A DNA stretch of 64,000 nt, from contig DHVP01000042.1 in assembly GCA_002412715.1 (NCBI GenBank), positions 163,260-227,259 on the forward strand, in the 5' to 3' direction. The stretch's first letter is position 1, and every line of letters starts with the position of its first letter. The notes below the pieces were generated by a model. It searched no databases. It was not told the DNA's origin and saw only the letters and a list, made by a program, of their open reading frames with translations. Source of the DNA: Deltaproteobacteria bacterium UBA5205 (GTDB lineage Bacteria; Desulfobacterota; Syntrophorhabdia; Syntrophorhabdales; Syntrophorhabdaceae). Below, one piece after another: positions 34,159 through 42,474 of this stretch. The position numbers and the translations under genes were made by a program.

Positions 34159-35343
34159 ATGAGACTTCACGAATATGAAGCACTGGACATTTTTGAACAG
34201 AACCATATACCCGTTCCCCGCCGCGAGCTCGTCAGTACCATGCACGATGCCCTCCATGTCGCCGGTGAAATAGGTTATCCCGTCATCATCAAGGCACAGG
34301 TCCTTGTCGGTGGGCGCGGCCTTGCCGGGGGCATCAGGACGGCATCAAATCCGGATGAGCTGAAAGAGGCAGCCGACGAGCTTTTTACATCGGAAATCAA
34401 GGGGATGCCGGTCCGCAAGGCACTCGTGTGTCAGAAAGTGGACATCGTAAAGGAGTTTTACCTCGGCATGACCGTTGACGGTTATTCAGGCAAGCCGGTC
34501 ATCGTGGTCAGCACCGAGGGGGGCGTACTGATCGAGGAGACTGCAAGGACATCTCCCGAAAAGATAGCCGCCATTCACATCGAACCCTCATTCGGGTATT
34601 ATCCTTACCAGGCCCGCAGCTTGCTGAGGATGCTCGGCCTGGAACAGAAACTCATTACCCCCTGGAGCGAAATAATCGGCCAGCTCTATCATATAGCCAC
34701 CCGCTACGAGGCACTCATCGCCGAGATCAATCCGTTGGTCGTCCTGTCGAATGGCGTATTGATGGCCGTCGATGCCGTTCTGGAAGTCGATGATTCCGCC
34801 CTTTCGCGGATACGTTTTCCCCTTCCCGACCGCGTCGACCGTATCGAAAACCCGCTTGAGCGAAGAGGTCGGGAGATTGGCGTCACCTATGTGGATTTGG
34901 ACGGTGACATAGGGCTCATCTCCTCCGGTGCGGGCCTGGGAATGGCGTCCATGGACATTATCGGACAGAAGATGAAACCCGCGAACTTCCTTGAAACCGG
35001 AGGCGGTATCACGGCCGACCTGTTGTACAGGTGCATGGAACTCATCATGATGAAACCGGACCTCAGGGGCATCTTTATAAATGTTTACGGGGGCATCAAT
35101 CCCATTCACGAAGGTGCCAAAGGTGTCATCAGATACATGCAGGAACATAACGTGAAGATCCCTGTCGTGGCAAAAGCCCTCGGCAACCGTCAGGAAGAAA
35201 CGTGGGAAATATTCAAGTCAGGCGAGGTCCATGTCGTGACGGAAGCCGCTACCGAAAAGGCTGTCGATGTTTTATACAAGCTTGTCGGACCGGGTAAGAA
35301 AACCGACGCAGGCCGTCCGAAGGCAAGTGCGAAAGGTAAGTAA
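34159..35343 (+). CDS. sucC: ADP-forming acyl-CoA (succinyl-CoA) synthetase beta subunit
   Basis: This 394-residue ATP-grasp protein starts MRLHEYEALDIF, as SucC proteins do, with PVIIKAQVLVGGRG near residue 40 and the C-terminal CoA-ligase domain (ISSGAGLGMASMD, NFLETGGG, NVYGGI). ATG 34159 is preferred over an in-frame TTG nine bases earlier. It pairs with the alpha subunit downstream to convert an acyl-CoA, ADP and phosphate to the acid and ATP. Next to a dehydratase and catabolic genes rather than TCA genes, it may conserve energy from a pathway CoA ester. Confidence 0.9.
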   Translation: MRLHEYEALDIFEQNHIPVPRRELVSTMHDALHVAGEIGYPVIIKAQVLVGGRGLAGGIRTASNPDELKEAADELFTSEIKGMPVRKALVCQKVDIVKEFYLGMTVDGYSGKPVIVVSTEGGVLIEETARTSPEKIAAIHIEPSFGYYPYQARSLLRMLGLEQKLITPWSEIIGQLYHIATRYEALIAEINPLVVLSNGVLMAVDAVLEVDDSALSRIRFPLPDRVDRIENPLERRGREIGVTYVDLDGDIGLISSGAGLGMASMDIIGQKMKPANFLETGGGITADLLYRCMELIMMKPDLRGIFINVYGGINPIHEGAKGVIRYMQEHNVKIPVVAKALGNRQEETWEIFKSGEVHVVTEAATEKAVDVLYKLVGPGKKTDAGRPKASAKGK

Positions 35344-35404
35344 GCGCAATGCAGGATAAGAGCATGAGCAGATCATGGTCAATTGAACTATATGAGGTTT
35401 TCCC

Positions 35405-36277
35405 ATGAGCATATTGATGAATGATTCCACACGTGTCATAGTACAGGGCATCACCGGCCGCATCGGAAGTGCCCAGACCCACTGGATGCTTGAATACGGC
35501 ACACGGGTTGTAGGCGGCGTTACTCCCGGAAAAGGGGGAACGACCACCGAAGGGGTCCCCGTCTTCAACAGCGTCCTCGAAGCCGTAAAGCAAACAGGGG
35601 CCAATGCCTCGGTCTTTTTCGTCCCCGCCGCCTTCGTGCTCGATGCATTCCTCGAGACTATCGACGCCGGCATCAAGCTTATAGTGATCGTCCCCGAACA
35701 TATCCCCGTCAAGGATGTTTTGAGAATGCGCAGCTACGCCATCGAAAAAGGTGTCTTCGCACTCGGCCCCACCACTCCCGGCATACTCGTCCCTGGAATG
35801 GGCAAGATGGGTATCATGCCCGCGTCGCTTTTTGCGCCTGGCCGCGTGGGAATCATCTCGCGAAGCGGAACCCTCTCCTACGAGTTTGCAGGAATCCTTT
35901 CAGAAAACAAAGTTGGTCAGAGTACTGTGGTCGGCATGGGCGCCGACCCCGTTGTTCTCAGAAATCTTGCCGATATCCTTGAGCTTTTCGAGAACGATAA
36001 AGATACCGATGCGGTTATTGTCGTCGGAGAAGTGGGCGGAGAACAGGAAGAAAAGGCCGCCGGCTTTATCGCCAGGCAGATGACAAAACCCGTCGCCGCC
36101 TATATAGCCGGACGTTATTCTCCCCAGGGCAAGAAAATGGGGCATGCCGGCGCCATAGTGCGCGGCAGCGCCGGCACAGTCACCGGCAAGCACGAGGCGC
36201 TCAAGGCTGCGGGCGTTGAGGTCCTCGAAAGTCCGATCGACGTAGCGAAATGGGCGAAGAAAAATAAGTTAAAATAG
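35405..36277 (+). CDS. sucD: ADP-forming acyl-CoA (succinyl-CoA) synthetase alpha subunit
   Basis: This 290-residue protein has the Rossmann CoA-binding domain (VIVQGITGRIGSAQT, GGVTPGKGG) and the phosphohistidine loop MGHAGAIVRG near residue 250. GPTTPGILVPGMGKMGIMP is the conserved mid segment. GAGG lies 7 bases before the ATG; the gap to sucC is 61 bases. It carries the phospho-His intermediate for ATP formation. Confidence 0.92.
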   Translation: MSILMNDSTRVIVQGITGRIGSAQTHWMLEYGTRVVGGVTPGKGGTTTEGVPVFNSVLEAVKQTGANASVFFVPAAFVLDAFLETIDAGIKLIVIVPEHIPVKDVLRMRSYAIEKGVFALGPTTPGILVPGMGKMGIMPASLFAPGRVGIISRSGTLSYEFAGILSENKVGQSTVVGMGADPVVLRNLADILELFENDKDTDAVIVVGEVGGEQEEKAAGFIARQMTKPVAAYIAGRYSPQGKKMGHAGAIVRGSAGTVTGKHEALKAAGVEVLESPIDVAKWAKKNKLK

Positions 36278-36281
36278 AGAA

Positions 36282-36414
36282 GACAGGTAATGGGTGATAG
36301 GTTATGGGTAATGGGAAAAGCCTGTAATCTGCCTATCACCCGTAACCTGCAACCCGTTTCACCGTTTCGTCTTTGTTCTCCCCATCACCCATAACCTATC
36401 ACCCATTACCTGTC
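36282..36414. repeat. Long hairpin made of two inverted heptad repeats
   Basis: The arms at 36282-36315 and 36381-36414 are 34 bases each and complementary except for one position. Each is built of GGTAATG, GGTGATA and GGTTATG heptads. It lies directly after the sucD stop and could act as its terminator or processing structure. No T run follows. Confidence 0.75.
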
Positions 36415-36516
36415 CTTATTGTATCTCGCTTTACAGAAGAAACTGTTTCCATCGTGGTAGAATGGTGCTAGTCTTTGTCTTTACGGAGTTTAGTCCTGTA
36501 CCAGCGAGGAGATGAA

Positions 36517-39204
36517 ATGACAAGAAACCGGATGACACGGCTCGTCCTGATCGGTGCGATCCTGATCCTCCTTATAGCGTTTTCGCGGATTGTCGGGCTT
36601 TACGTAGATTGGCTGTTCTTTCTTGAAACGGGATATCAATTTGTCTTTTCCAGGATGATCACCGTTCAGTTCCTTTCGGGCTTGTGCTGCGGCGTTTTCG
36701 CATTCCTTTTCATGTTCGCCAATATGAGGGTTGTCAACAGGATCCAGTTCCCTGCCGCCAGCCTCTCCGTCAATGGCTACACGACAATACCCATCAATAC
36801 TCTGCAGCTGACAAGGCTGTCCCGTATCGTAGGGCTCCTGGTCTCTATTTTTGTCGCCGTAATAGGGGCATTGTGGGGAGCCGGTGTTTGGGACCAGACA
36901 CTCTTCTTTCTGAACGGGGTCAACGGGGGGCTTGCCGACCCGATCTTCGGTCAGGATGTCGGATTCTATCTGTTCAGGCTTCCCTTCTATGAATCGTTAA
37001 GCTCTTTCATGGGATTTCTTCTCTTTATGGCGCTTCTCGCAAGTGTTGCGGGCTATGTCGCCAGGCGCGTCGTCAACTTGAGCCGTTTCAATCTCTTCAT
37101 AGCAAAGGAGATACGCCTCCATCTCGGCATTCTCGCCGCACTGGTGCTTTTTAAGACCGCCTTCGGCTTCTATCTCGACAGGTTCGAACTCCTCTACTCG
37201 GTCCACCAGATCATAACGGGTGCCGGCTATGCCGATGTATACGCGAGGGTTTTTGCCCTGAACATACTGGTATTTCTTTCCATAATCGCGGGGGTGATCT
37301 TCATTATCGCCTTTGCCAGAGGCACGGTCAGGTTCGCCTTTTATCCCGTCGGCGCTGTAATAGCCTTTTATATCATCGGCATGGTCATCTACCCGGGGCT
37401 GCTTCAGAACTTCAAGGTGACGCCCAACGAACTGGACCTGGAGAGGCCTTTCATCCAGCATCATATCGCGTTCACCCGGTACGGGTACGGTCTCGAAAAG
37501 ATCGATCTCAAACCTTTTAACGTGTCCTATAACCTTACAGCGAAAGACATCCAGAAGAATGATACGACGATCGGGAACATCCGGCTGTGGGACGAAGCAC
37601 CGCTCCTCAAGACTTTGAGTCAGCTCCAGCAGATACGGACCTATTACAGATTTTCCAGCATCGATAATGACAGATACACTATCGACGGCAAGTACGGTCA
37701 GGTAATGCTTTCCGCACGGGAGCTTTCGTATGATGACCTGCCGAGCAAGTCATGGATCAATGAAAAGCTCGTCTTCACCCACGGAAACGGGGTTGCGCTG
37801 GCGTATGTAAGCAAGATTACGCCCGCGGGCCTGCCCGAATTTATCGTAAAGGACATACCGCCCGCGTCGATTACGAAATCCATAAAGATTTCGAGGCCCG
37901 AGATCTATTTCGGCGAACTCACGGGCAGCTATGCCATCGCCAATACGCGGATACCGGAGTTCAGTTATCCCACCGCCGAGGGAAATGTTTACGGTTCATA
38001 CAAAGGATCAGGCGGCGTCGCCTTCGACTCTCCACTCAAAAGGCTCGCCTTTGCAGCCCATTTCAAGGATGCCAAGATACTCCTGTCGTCGGACATCACA
38101 AGGGAAAGCCGGATACTCTACTTTCGAAACATAACGGAGAGGGTCCGTAAGATAACCCCTTTCCTTTCGTTGGACCAGGAGCCCTACATCGTCATATCCG
38201 ACACGGGGAAGCTTTTCTGGATGATCGACGCCTACACGGTTTCGACCCGCCTGCCCTATTCCCGGCAACTGAGCAATAAGTTGAATTACATGAGAAATTC
38301 CGTCAAGGTAACCATCGACGCTTATAACGGCGCCATCAACTACTACCTCAGCGATCCCGATGACATGATAGCAAAGACATATAATGCCATTTTCCCCGGT
38401 CTCTTTAAGGACCTGTCTGCAATGCCGGAAGACTTAAGGAAACACATCCGTTATCCAAGAGAATTTTTCAAGACCCAGGCATCCCTTTACGCAACATATC
38501 ACATGGACGATCCGAAAACGTTCTACAACAAGGAAGATCTCTGGGAGATCCCCTCCCATGCGGAAAAATCAATGGAGCCCTATTACCTGATCATGAAGAT
38601 CCCGGGAGAAAAGAGTGAGGAATATGTCCTACTTGCACCTTACACCCCGGCCAAACGGGACAACCTGGCAGCCTGGCTCGCCGCACGGTGCGACGTGCCC
38701 AATTACGGGAAGCTTATCGTCTACACCTTTCCCAGGGACCGCCTTGTCTACGGCCCGAGGCAGGTCGATGCACGCATCGATCAGGATTCATACATATCGC
38801 AACAACTCACGCTCTGGGGGCAGAGAGGCTCCCAGGTCATTCGCGGCAGCCTCCTGATCATTCCCGTCGAATCCGCTCTTGTCTATATTCAACCGCTCTA
38901 TCTTGCAGCCGAGGACAAGGGCGGCCTTCCCGAACTCAGGCGGATCATCGTGGCATACGAGAATAACGTTGTCATGGAGGACACCCTCGAGGCGGCCTTT
39001 CAAAAGATATTCGGCGGCAGAAGGACGACGTCCGGACCTGAGTCAAAAGAAACCACGGGACCTGCGCCCGGCATCAACGACCTCGCCAAACAGGCCAACA
39101 AGACCTTCGAACGAATGCTGCAGCTTCAACGCCAGGGTGACTGGGCAGGCTACGGCGAGGAGTTGAAAAAGTTGGAGAAACTACTGAAAGATATGGCAAA
39201 GTAA
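36517..39204 (+). CDS. UPF0182 family large membrane protein
   Basis: This 895-residue protein has about seven transmembrane helices in the first 300 residues (LVLIGAILILLIAFSRIVG, FLSGLCCGVFAFLFMF and others). A large extracytoplasmic domain follows with the family features YNLTAKDIQKNDTTIGNIRLWD, RTYYRFSSIDNDRY and PYIVISDTGKLFWMIDAYT. The acidic/charged C-terminus resembles the usual UPF0182 tail. Start 36517 has GAGGAG upstream. The function of the family is not established. It lies alone between the repeat hairpin and a thioesterase gene. Confidence 0.92.
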   Translation: MTRNRMTRLVLIGAILILLIAFSRIVGLYVDWLFFLETGYQFVFSRMITVQFLSGLCCGVFAFLFMFANMRVVNRIQFPAASLSVNGYTTIPINTLQLTRLSRIVGLLVSIFVAVIGALWGAGVWDQTLFFLNGVNGGLADPIFGQDVGFYLFRLPFYESLSSFMGFLLFMALLASVAGYVARRVVNLSRFNLFIAKEIRLHLGILAALVLFKTAFGFYLDRFELLYSVHQIITGAGYADVYARVFALNILVFLSIIAGVIFIIAFARGTVRFAFYPVGAVIAFYIIGMVIYPGLLQNFKVTPNELDLERPFIQHHIAFTRYGYGLEKIDLKPFNVSYNLTAKDIQKNDTTIGNIRLWDEAPLLKTLSQLQQIRTYYRFSSIDNDRYTIDGKYGQVMLSARELSYDDLPSKSWINEKLVFTHGNGVALAYVSKITPAGLPEFIVKDIPPASITKSIKISRPEIYFGELTGSYAIANTRIPEFSYPTAEGNVYGSYKGSGGVAFDSPLKRLAFAAHFKDAKILLSSDITRESRILYFRNITERVRKITPFLSLDQEPYIVISDTGKLFWMIDAYTVSTRLPYSRQLSNKLNYMRNSVKVTIDAYNGAINYYLSDPDDMIAKTYNAIFPGLFKDLSAMPEDLRKHIRYPREFFKTQASLYATYHMDDPKTFYNKEDLWEIPSHAEKSMEPYYLIMKIPGEKSEEYVLLAPYTPAKRDNLAAWLAARCDVPNYGKLIVYTFPRDRLVYGPRQVDARIDQDSYISQQLTLWGQRGSQVIRGSLLIIPVESALVYIQPLYLAAEDKGGLPELRRIIVAYENNVVMEDTLEAAFQKIFGGRRTTSGPESKETTGPAPGINDLAKQANKTFERMLQLQRQGDWAGYGEELKKLEKLLKDMAK

Positions 39205-39241
39205 AAAGGCGAAACCCTATACTTCTCACGCTGGAGGATAC

Positions 39242-39685
39242 ATGCCGCGTATTAAGCTTGAAGAACAGTCGATGTATGAGTTCACGTTTCCCGTGACGCT
39301 CTATCCCCGGGACATTAATTATGGGGGGCATCTCGGAAACGATTCCCTGGTTATCCTTATTGGAAGCGCGAGGGCGCAGATGTTCCACTCGATGGGATTC
39401 GCCGAAGGGGATCTCGGAGATGGCAAGACGGGCATCATCATGAGTGATCTCGTGATGAATTACAGGGCCGAGAGCTTTATCTTCGACGAACTCCAGATCG
39501 ATACACATATCGGAGAGATTCGTTCCGGTGGTTTCCGAATATTTCATCGCGTGACAAAAAAGGGTACCCTGGTTGCCCTCGCCGAGGCCGGCGTCATGAG
39601 CTTCGATTACACGATTCACCGCCTGACCCACGTGCCGGAAATATTCCTGAAAGCGATCGCAAACATCCAGAAGGGATCAACGTAA
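39242..39685 (+). CDS. Hotdog-fold acyl-CoA thioesterase
   Basis: This 147-residue protein shows the 4HBT-type active-site segment YPRDINYGGHLGND (Asp/Asn near residue 24), followed by the long hotdog helix and strands VMNYRAESFIFDELQIDT and GGFRIFHRV. GGAGG precedes the ATG, 37 bases after the UPF0182 gene, so the two are probably co-transcribed. It likely hydrolyses a short or aryl acyl-CoA; the substrate cannot be told. Confidence 0.82.
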   Translation: MPRIKLEEQSMYEFTFPVTLYPRDINYGGHLGNDSLVILIGSARAQMFHSMGFAEGDLGDGKTGIIMSDLVMNYRAESFIFDELQIDTHIGEIRSGGFRIFHRVTKKGTLVALAEAGVMSFDYTIHRLTHVPEIFLKAIANIQKGST

Positions 39686-39745
39686 AGCTGAAAAAGACTA
39701 TCTCACACCCGCTTCGCTCGGGTACACAGAGGTGGTCTTTCGTTT

Positions 39746-40195
39746 TCAGTTCCTGTTCAGGTAGCGCGTTGCTATGAGACGCCACTGCGTACCATAGAGG
39801 CTCACCGTGGTCCAGAAGGCCTCCTTGGCTACCGTCCGTTTCGTCTCTTTACTGTAGAACTCATAAACACCGTTTCCGAGAGGTTGTTTCGATATTTTTT
39901 TACCCGTGGCGACGAGGTCGGGGAAAGACCCATAGAGAGGATCGGTAAGCCTTGCCCGTGCAGAGCTTCTTCAAACTTTGCTCGCTTCGGGTCCTGCGAG
40001 GTCTGTCTTCGAGATCTGTTCGGCCGCACCCGCCAGGTCGGCATCGAGCACCCTGAAAAGCTTTATAATCCTGTCATTGACATTGATAAGGACGGGAGGA
40101 TAATCGTAAGGAAGACGGGATTGACAAAATGGAAGGACCGGGGAGATAAAAACCAACGAAAACGCGACGCATATGCTCATAACAACATTCGCCAT
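39746..40195 (-). pseudogene. Internally deleted exported sensor-like protein with in-frame stop
   Basis: From ATG 40195 (GGAGG 8 bases upstream) the frame encodes a signal peptide (VVMSICVAFSLVFISPV) and ADLAGAAEQISKTDLAGPEA, then a TGA at 39971-39973. The same frame continues without another stop to 39746 and encodes LTDPLYGSFPDLVATGKKI...FWTTVSLYGTQWRLIATRYL. The two parts look like the N- and C-terminal ends of periplasmic PDC/Cache-like proteins of about 300 residues. The middle (about 150 residues) is missing, so this appears to be a deletion relic. Confidence 0.7.
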
Positions 40196-40349
40196 GACGA
40201 AACCCTCCGGGAATAATAAACGATATAAAACACTTGCCACATTCATTTCGCATTGTAAAGCTTTTAAATTGCTTTAAAAAGGGTCTTCATGTACCATAAT
40301 GGAACTCTTTCCGAATGGGAAGGCACCATGTTTCGCAGGAGGTTTTTGG

Positions 40350-40844
40350 ATGTCCTACAGTTGTGAGATCAGCACGATAGAGCCGCAGCCCGCTCTTACC
40401 ATCAGGTCCAGGGTAGGCGTTGATGAGCTGCCGGATACTTTTGAATCATCCTTTGCATCCCTTGTGGCGTATCTGGAGGAACTCGGTGAGGACATAGCCG
40501 GGCCCCCTTTCGCTATCTACTACAACGTGGCGATGGACGATCTTGATGTCGAGATGGGTCTTCCGGTAACAAAGACACTCCCCGGTAAGGGAGAAATCAG
40601 AGCCGGACAGATCGGTATCGCACATGCTGCGTCAACCATCCATACGGGGCCGTACGAAGAGATTGAATCAGCCTACGTGGCATTGGCCGAGTGGATGAAA
40701 GAGAACGGCTACGAGCCCACAGGAACCAGTTACGAGTTCTATCTCAATGACCCGGGAACAACAACCCCGGAAGAACTTCAGACAGTGATATTCCTGGCTG
40801 TCAAGCAGCATGAGGGAATCACAGAAACAGGGCTCGCGAGCTGA
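40350..40844 (+). CDS. GyrI-like/AraC effector-binding domain protein
   Basis: This 164-residue free-standing effector-binding domain contains EPQPALTIRSRVGVDELPDTF, AGPPFAIYYN, the His in STIHTGPYEEIESAY and GTSYEFYLNDP, all standard for the SRPBCC-like GyrI family, which binds small molecules. ATG 40350 is chosen because GGAGG lies 7 bases upstream. There is no DNA-binding domain. It is directly upstream of the tyrosine leader and on the same strand, but a separate promoter follows it. Confidence 0.85.
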   Translation: MSYSCEISTIEPQPALTIRSRVGVDELPDTFESSFASLVAYLEELGEDIAGPPFAIYYNVAMDDLDVEMGLPVTKTLPGKGEIRAGQIGIAHAASTIHTGPYEEIESAYVALAEWMKENGYEPTGTSYEFYLNDPGTTTPEELQTVIFLAVKQHEGITETGLAS

Positions 40845-40873
40845 CGCGCACAAAGCGCTCAGGAACAAATTTG

Positions 40874-40902
40874 TTGACAAGTTTTTCAACCTCCGATAGA
40901 CT
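40874..40902 (+). promoter_or_regulatory. Consensus promoter of the tyrosine leader
   Basis: TTGACA (40874-40879) and TAGACT (40897-40902) are spaced by 17 bases. The predicted start of the RNA is near 40909, only a few bases before the leader ATG at 40912, so the leader peptide may be read from an almost leaderless transcript. Confidence 0.75.
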
Positions 40903-40911
40903 GATACCACT

Positions 40912-40998
40912 ATGACGAAAGTCGACACGCTCCATCTCAACAACTCCTATTATTACTATTATTACGCGAAGGGGCACTCGTGTCGAACTTTCGCCTGA
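40912..40998 (+). CDS. Tyrosine-rich leader peptide with six consecutive Tyr codons
   Basis: This 28-residue reading frame runs from ATG 40912 to TGA 40996-40998 and contains six tyrosine codons in a row (40948-40965, TAT/TAC mixed). Sequences on each side of the Tyr run pair with each other: 40916-40929 with 40979-40993, one bulged base. Two hairpins, the second a strong terminator, follow the stop codon. This is the layout of amino-acid attenuators such as those for his and phe genes. No clear ribosome site precedes the ATG, in keeping with a leaderless start. The next gene is a PLP aminotransferase. Confidence 0.85.
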   Translation: MTKVDTLHLNNSYYYYYYAKGHSCRTFA

Positions 40999-41010
40999 CA
41001 GGGTAAACGA

Positions 41011-41084
41011 AAGGGGCCATGGGTGCAAAACCCATGGCCTTTTAAATTTTAAGGGCCATGGACCGGATCCATGGCCCTTTTTTT
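41011..41084 (+). terminator. Attenuator: mutually exclusive hairpins and terminator before the aminotransferase gene
   Basis: Hairpin one pairs 41011-41024 with 41030-41043 (loop GCAAA). Hairpin two pairs 41051-41062 with 41068-41079 (perfect 12 bp, loop CCGGA) and ends in a T run (41080-41084), an intrinsic terminator. Because both stems contain GGCCATGG, the 3' arm of hairpin one (CCATGGCC) can also pair with the 5' arm of hairpin two, which would block the terminator. Further upstream CTTTCG (40988-40993) can pair with CGAAAG (41008-41013). Stalling at the Tyr codons would therefore favour read-through. Confidence 0.85.
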
Positions 41085-41152
41085 ATGGGCAAAATCAAGA
41101 AGGAGGGCATTATGGGAAACAGAAAGAAAATATCAATTAAGGGGAGGAGACA

Positions 41153-42406
41153 ATGAAACGGCTAGACGAGCACGAGGCCCGACAGGATACGCGAATCATG
41201 GATATCCTCGAGAGCGCAAAAGGATCGCCTTTTGACGCCAGGTTCGATCCTGTTAAGGGAGGAGGAGCGCAACGCCTCCACATGATCCGGGAATCGTTCA
41301 TTCGCGAAATGACGCGCCTGGCCATCACGCACAGCGCGATAAACCTGTCACAAGGGTTTCCCGATTTCGATCCCCCCCGGGAGGCGATTGAGGCCGCCCA
41401 CCAGGCACTTGAATCCGGCGGCAACCAGTATACGATCACCTGGGGCACCCCCCCGCTCAGACAAGCCATTGCGGCGAAGATGCAGCGGTGGTACGGCCTC
41501 GATTTCGACCCCGACCAGCATATAACGGTCACCTGCGGTGTGACGGAAGCCATACTGGCCACGCTCATGGGGATTATCAACACCGATGATGAAGTCATCG
41601 TCATCGAGCCTTATCACGAAGGATATCTTCCGGCCATCGTATTCGCCGGCGGCGTACCACGCTTCGTGCCCCTTGAATCCCCGGATTACGCTCTTGATCT
41701 CGACGTGCTTCGCGCCGCATTCAACAGCCGCACCAGGGCAATCCTCATAAACACGCCCCACAATCCCACGGGACATATCTTCACCAGAGAAGAGTTGGAA
41801 GGCATCGCTGAATTGTGCCAGGAATTCAACGTGGTGGCCATAACCGATGAAATATACGAACACATCATCTACGACGGACATCCTCATATCCCTCTTGCTA
41901 CGATCCCGGGAATGGCCGAGCGCACCGTTACGATAAGCGGACTGGGCAAGACCTTTGCCATGACGGGATGGCGGCTGGGATACGCGTGCGCCCTTAATCC
42001 TTTGAGCACCATTCTGCGGACCGTTCACGATTTCATGACCATCTGCGCCCCCGCGCCTCTGCAGGCGGCTTGCGCAGCCGTTCTCAGTCTGCCCGATGAA
42101 TACTACGCAAAGCTCCGCATGGACTATACGGAAAGACGCGACAAGATGATGTCCATCGTTACCAGGGCCGGGTTCACGGCGCATTCCCCCGAAGGCGCCT
42201 TCTACGTGATGGCGGACTTCAGCGGCTGGGATTTTGACGGAAATGATTACTCCTTTGCCCGTTGGCTTCCTGCAAACCTCGGGGTTGCAGTTGTTCCCGG
42301 CTCCTGCTTTTATGGAACAAAAGGGATGGGTAAGAAGACCGTTCGTTTTGCTTTTGCAAAAAAACTAGAGACACTGCAGGCTGCGGAAGACCGGCTCTGT
42401 AGATAA
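41153..42406 (+). CDS. Class I/II PLP aminotransferase under tyrosine attenuator control
   Basis: This 417-residue fold-type-I aminotransferase has NLSQGFPDFDPP near residue 64, NTPHNPTG near residue 203 (the Asn contacting PLP), TDEIYEHI, and the PLP lysine in SGLGKTFAMTGWRLGY near residue 265. The first 40 residues are an extra N-terminal extension, supported by the AGGGGAGGAG ribosome site. A 14-codon frame (41112-41156, GGAGGG upstream) ends on the start codon and may couple translation. Given the leader, transamination of an aromatic keto acid (phenylpyruvate, 4-hydroxyphenylpyruvate or prephenate) is the likely role. Confidence 0.9.
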   Translation: MKRLDEHEARQDTRIMDILESAKGSPFDARFDPVKGGGAQRLHMIRESFIREMTRLAITHSAINLSQGFPDFDPPREAIEAAHQALESGGNQYTITWGTPPLRQAIAAKMQRWYGLDFDPDQHITVTCGVTEAILATLMGIINTDDEVIVIEPYHEGYLPAIVFAGGVPRFVPLESPDYALDLDVLRAAFNSRTRAILINTPHNPTGHIFTREELEGIAELCQEFNVVAITDEIYEHIIYDGHPHIPLATIPGMAERTVTISGLGKTFAMTGWRLGYACALNPLSTILRTVHDFMTICAPAPLQAACAAVLSLPDEYYAKLRMDYTERRDKMMSIVTRAGFTAHSPEGAFYVMADFSGWDFDGNDYSFARWLPANLGVAVVPGSCFYGTKGMGKKTVRFAFAKKLETLQAAEDRLCR

Positions 42407-42428
42407 GAGGAAGGATGTATTTTTAAAA

Positions 42429-42464
42429 CACCCCGGGGTTAGACGTCCCGGGGTGCTTTTTTTG
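42429..42464. terminator. Terminator between convergent aminotransferase and FNT genes
   Basis: The stem CACCCCGGG (42429-42437) with CCCGGGGTG (42447-42455) is followed by CTTTTTTT on the plus strand and preceded by TTTTAAAA. It can serve both converging genes. Confidence 0.88.
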
Positions 42465-42474
42465 TCTCAGATCA

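Noticed and set aside
33840..36414. Heptad repeats as a CRISPR array
   Set aside because: Units are only 7 bases, tandem and without spacers of constant length; no cas genes are present.
39971..39973. In-frame TGA as a selenocysteine codon
   Set aside because: The surrounding protein lacks its central domain, there is no redox motif at the position, and no SECIS-like stem was evident; a deletion relic explains it better.
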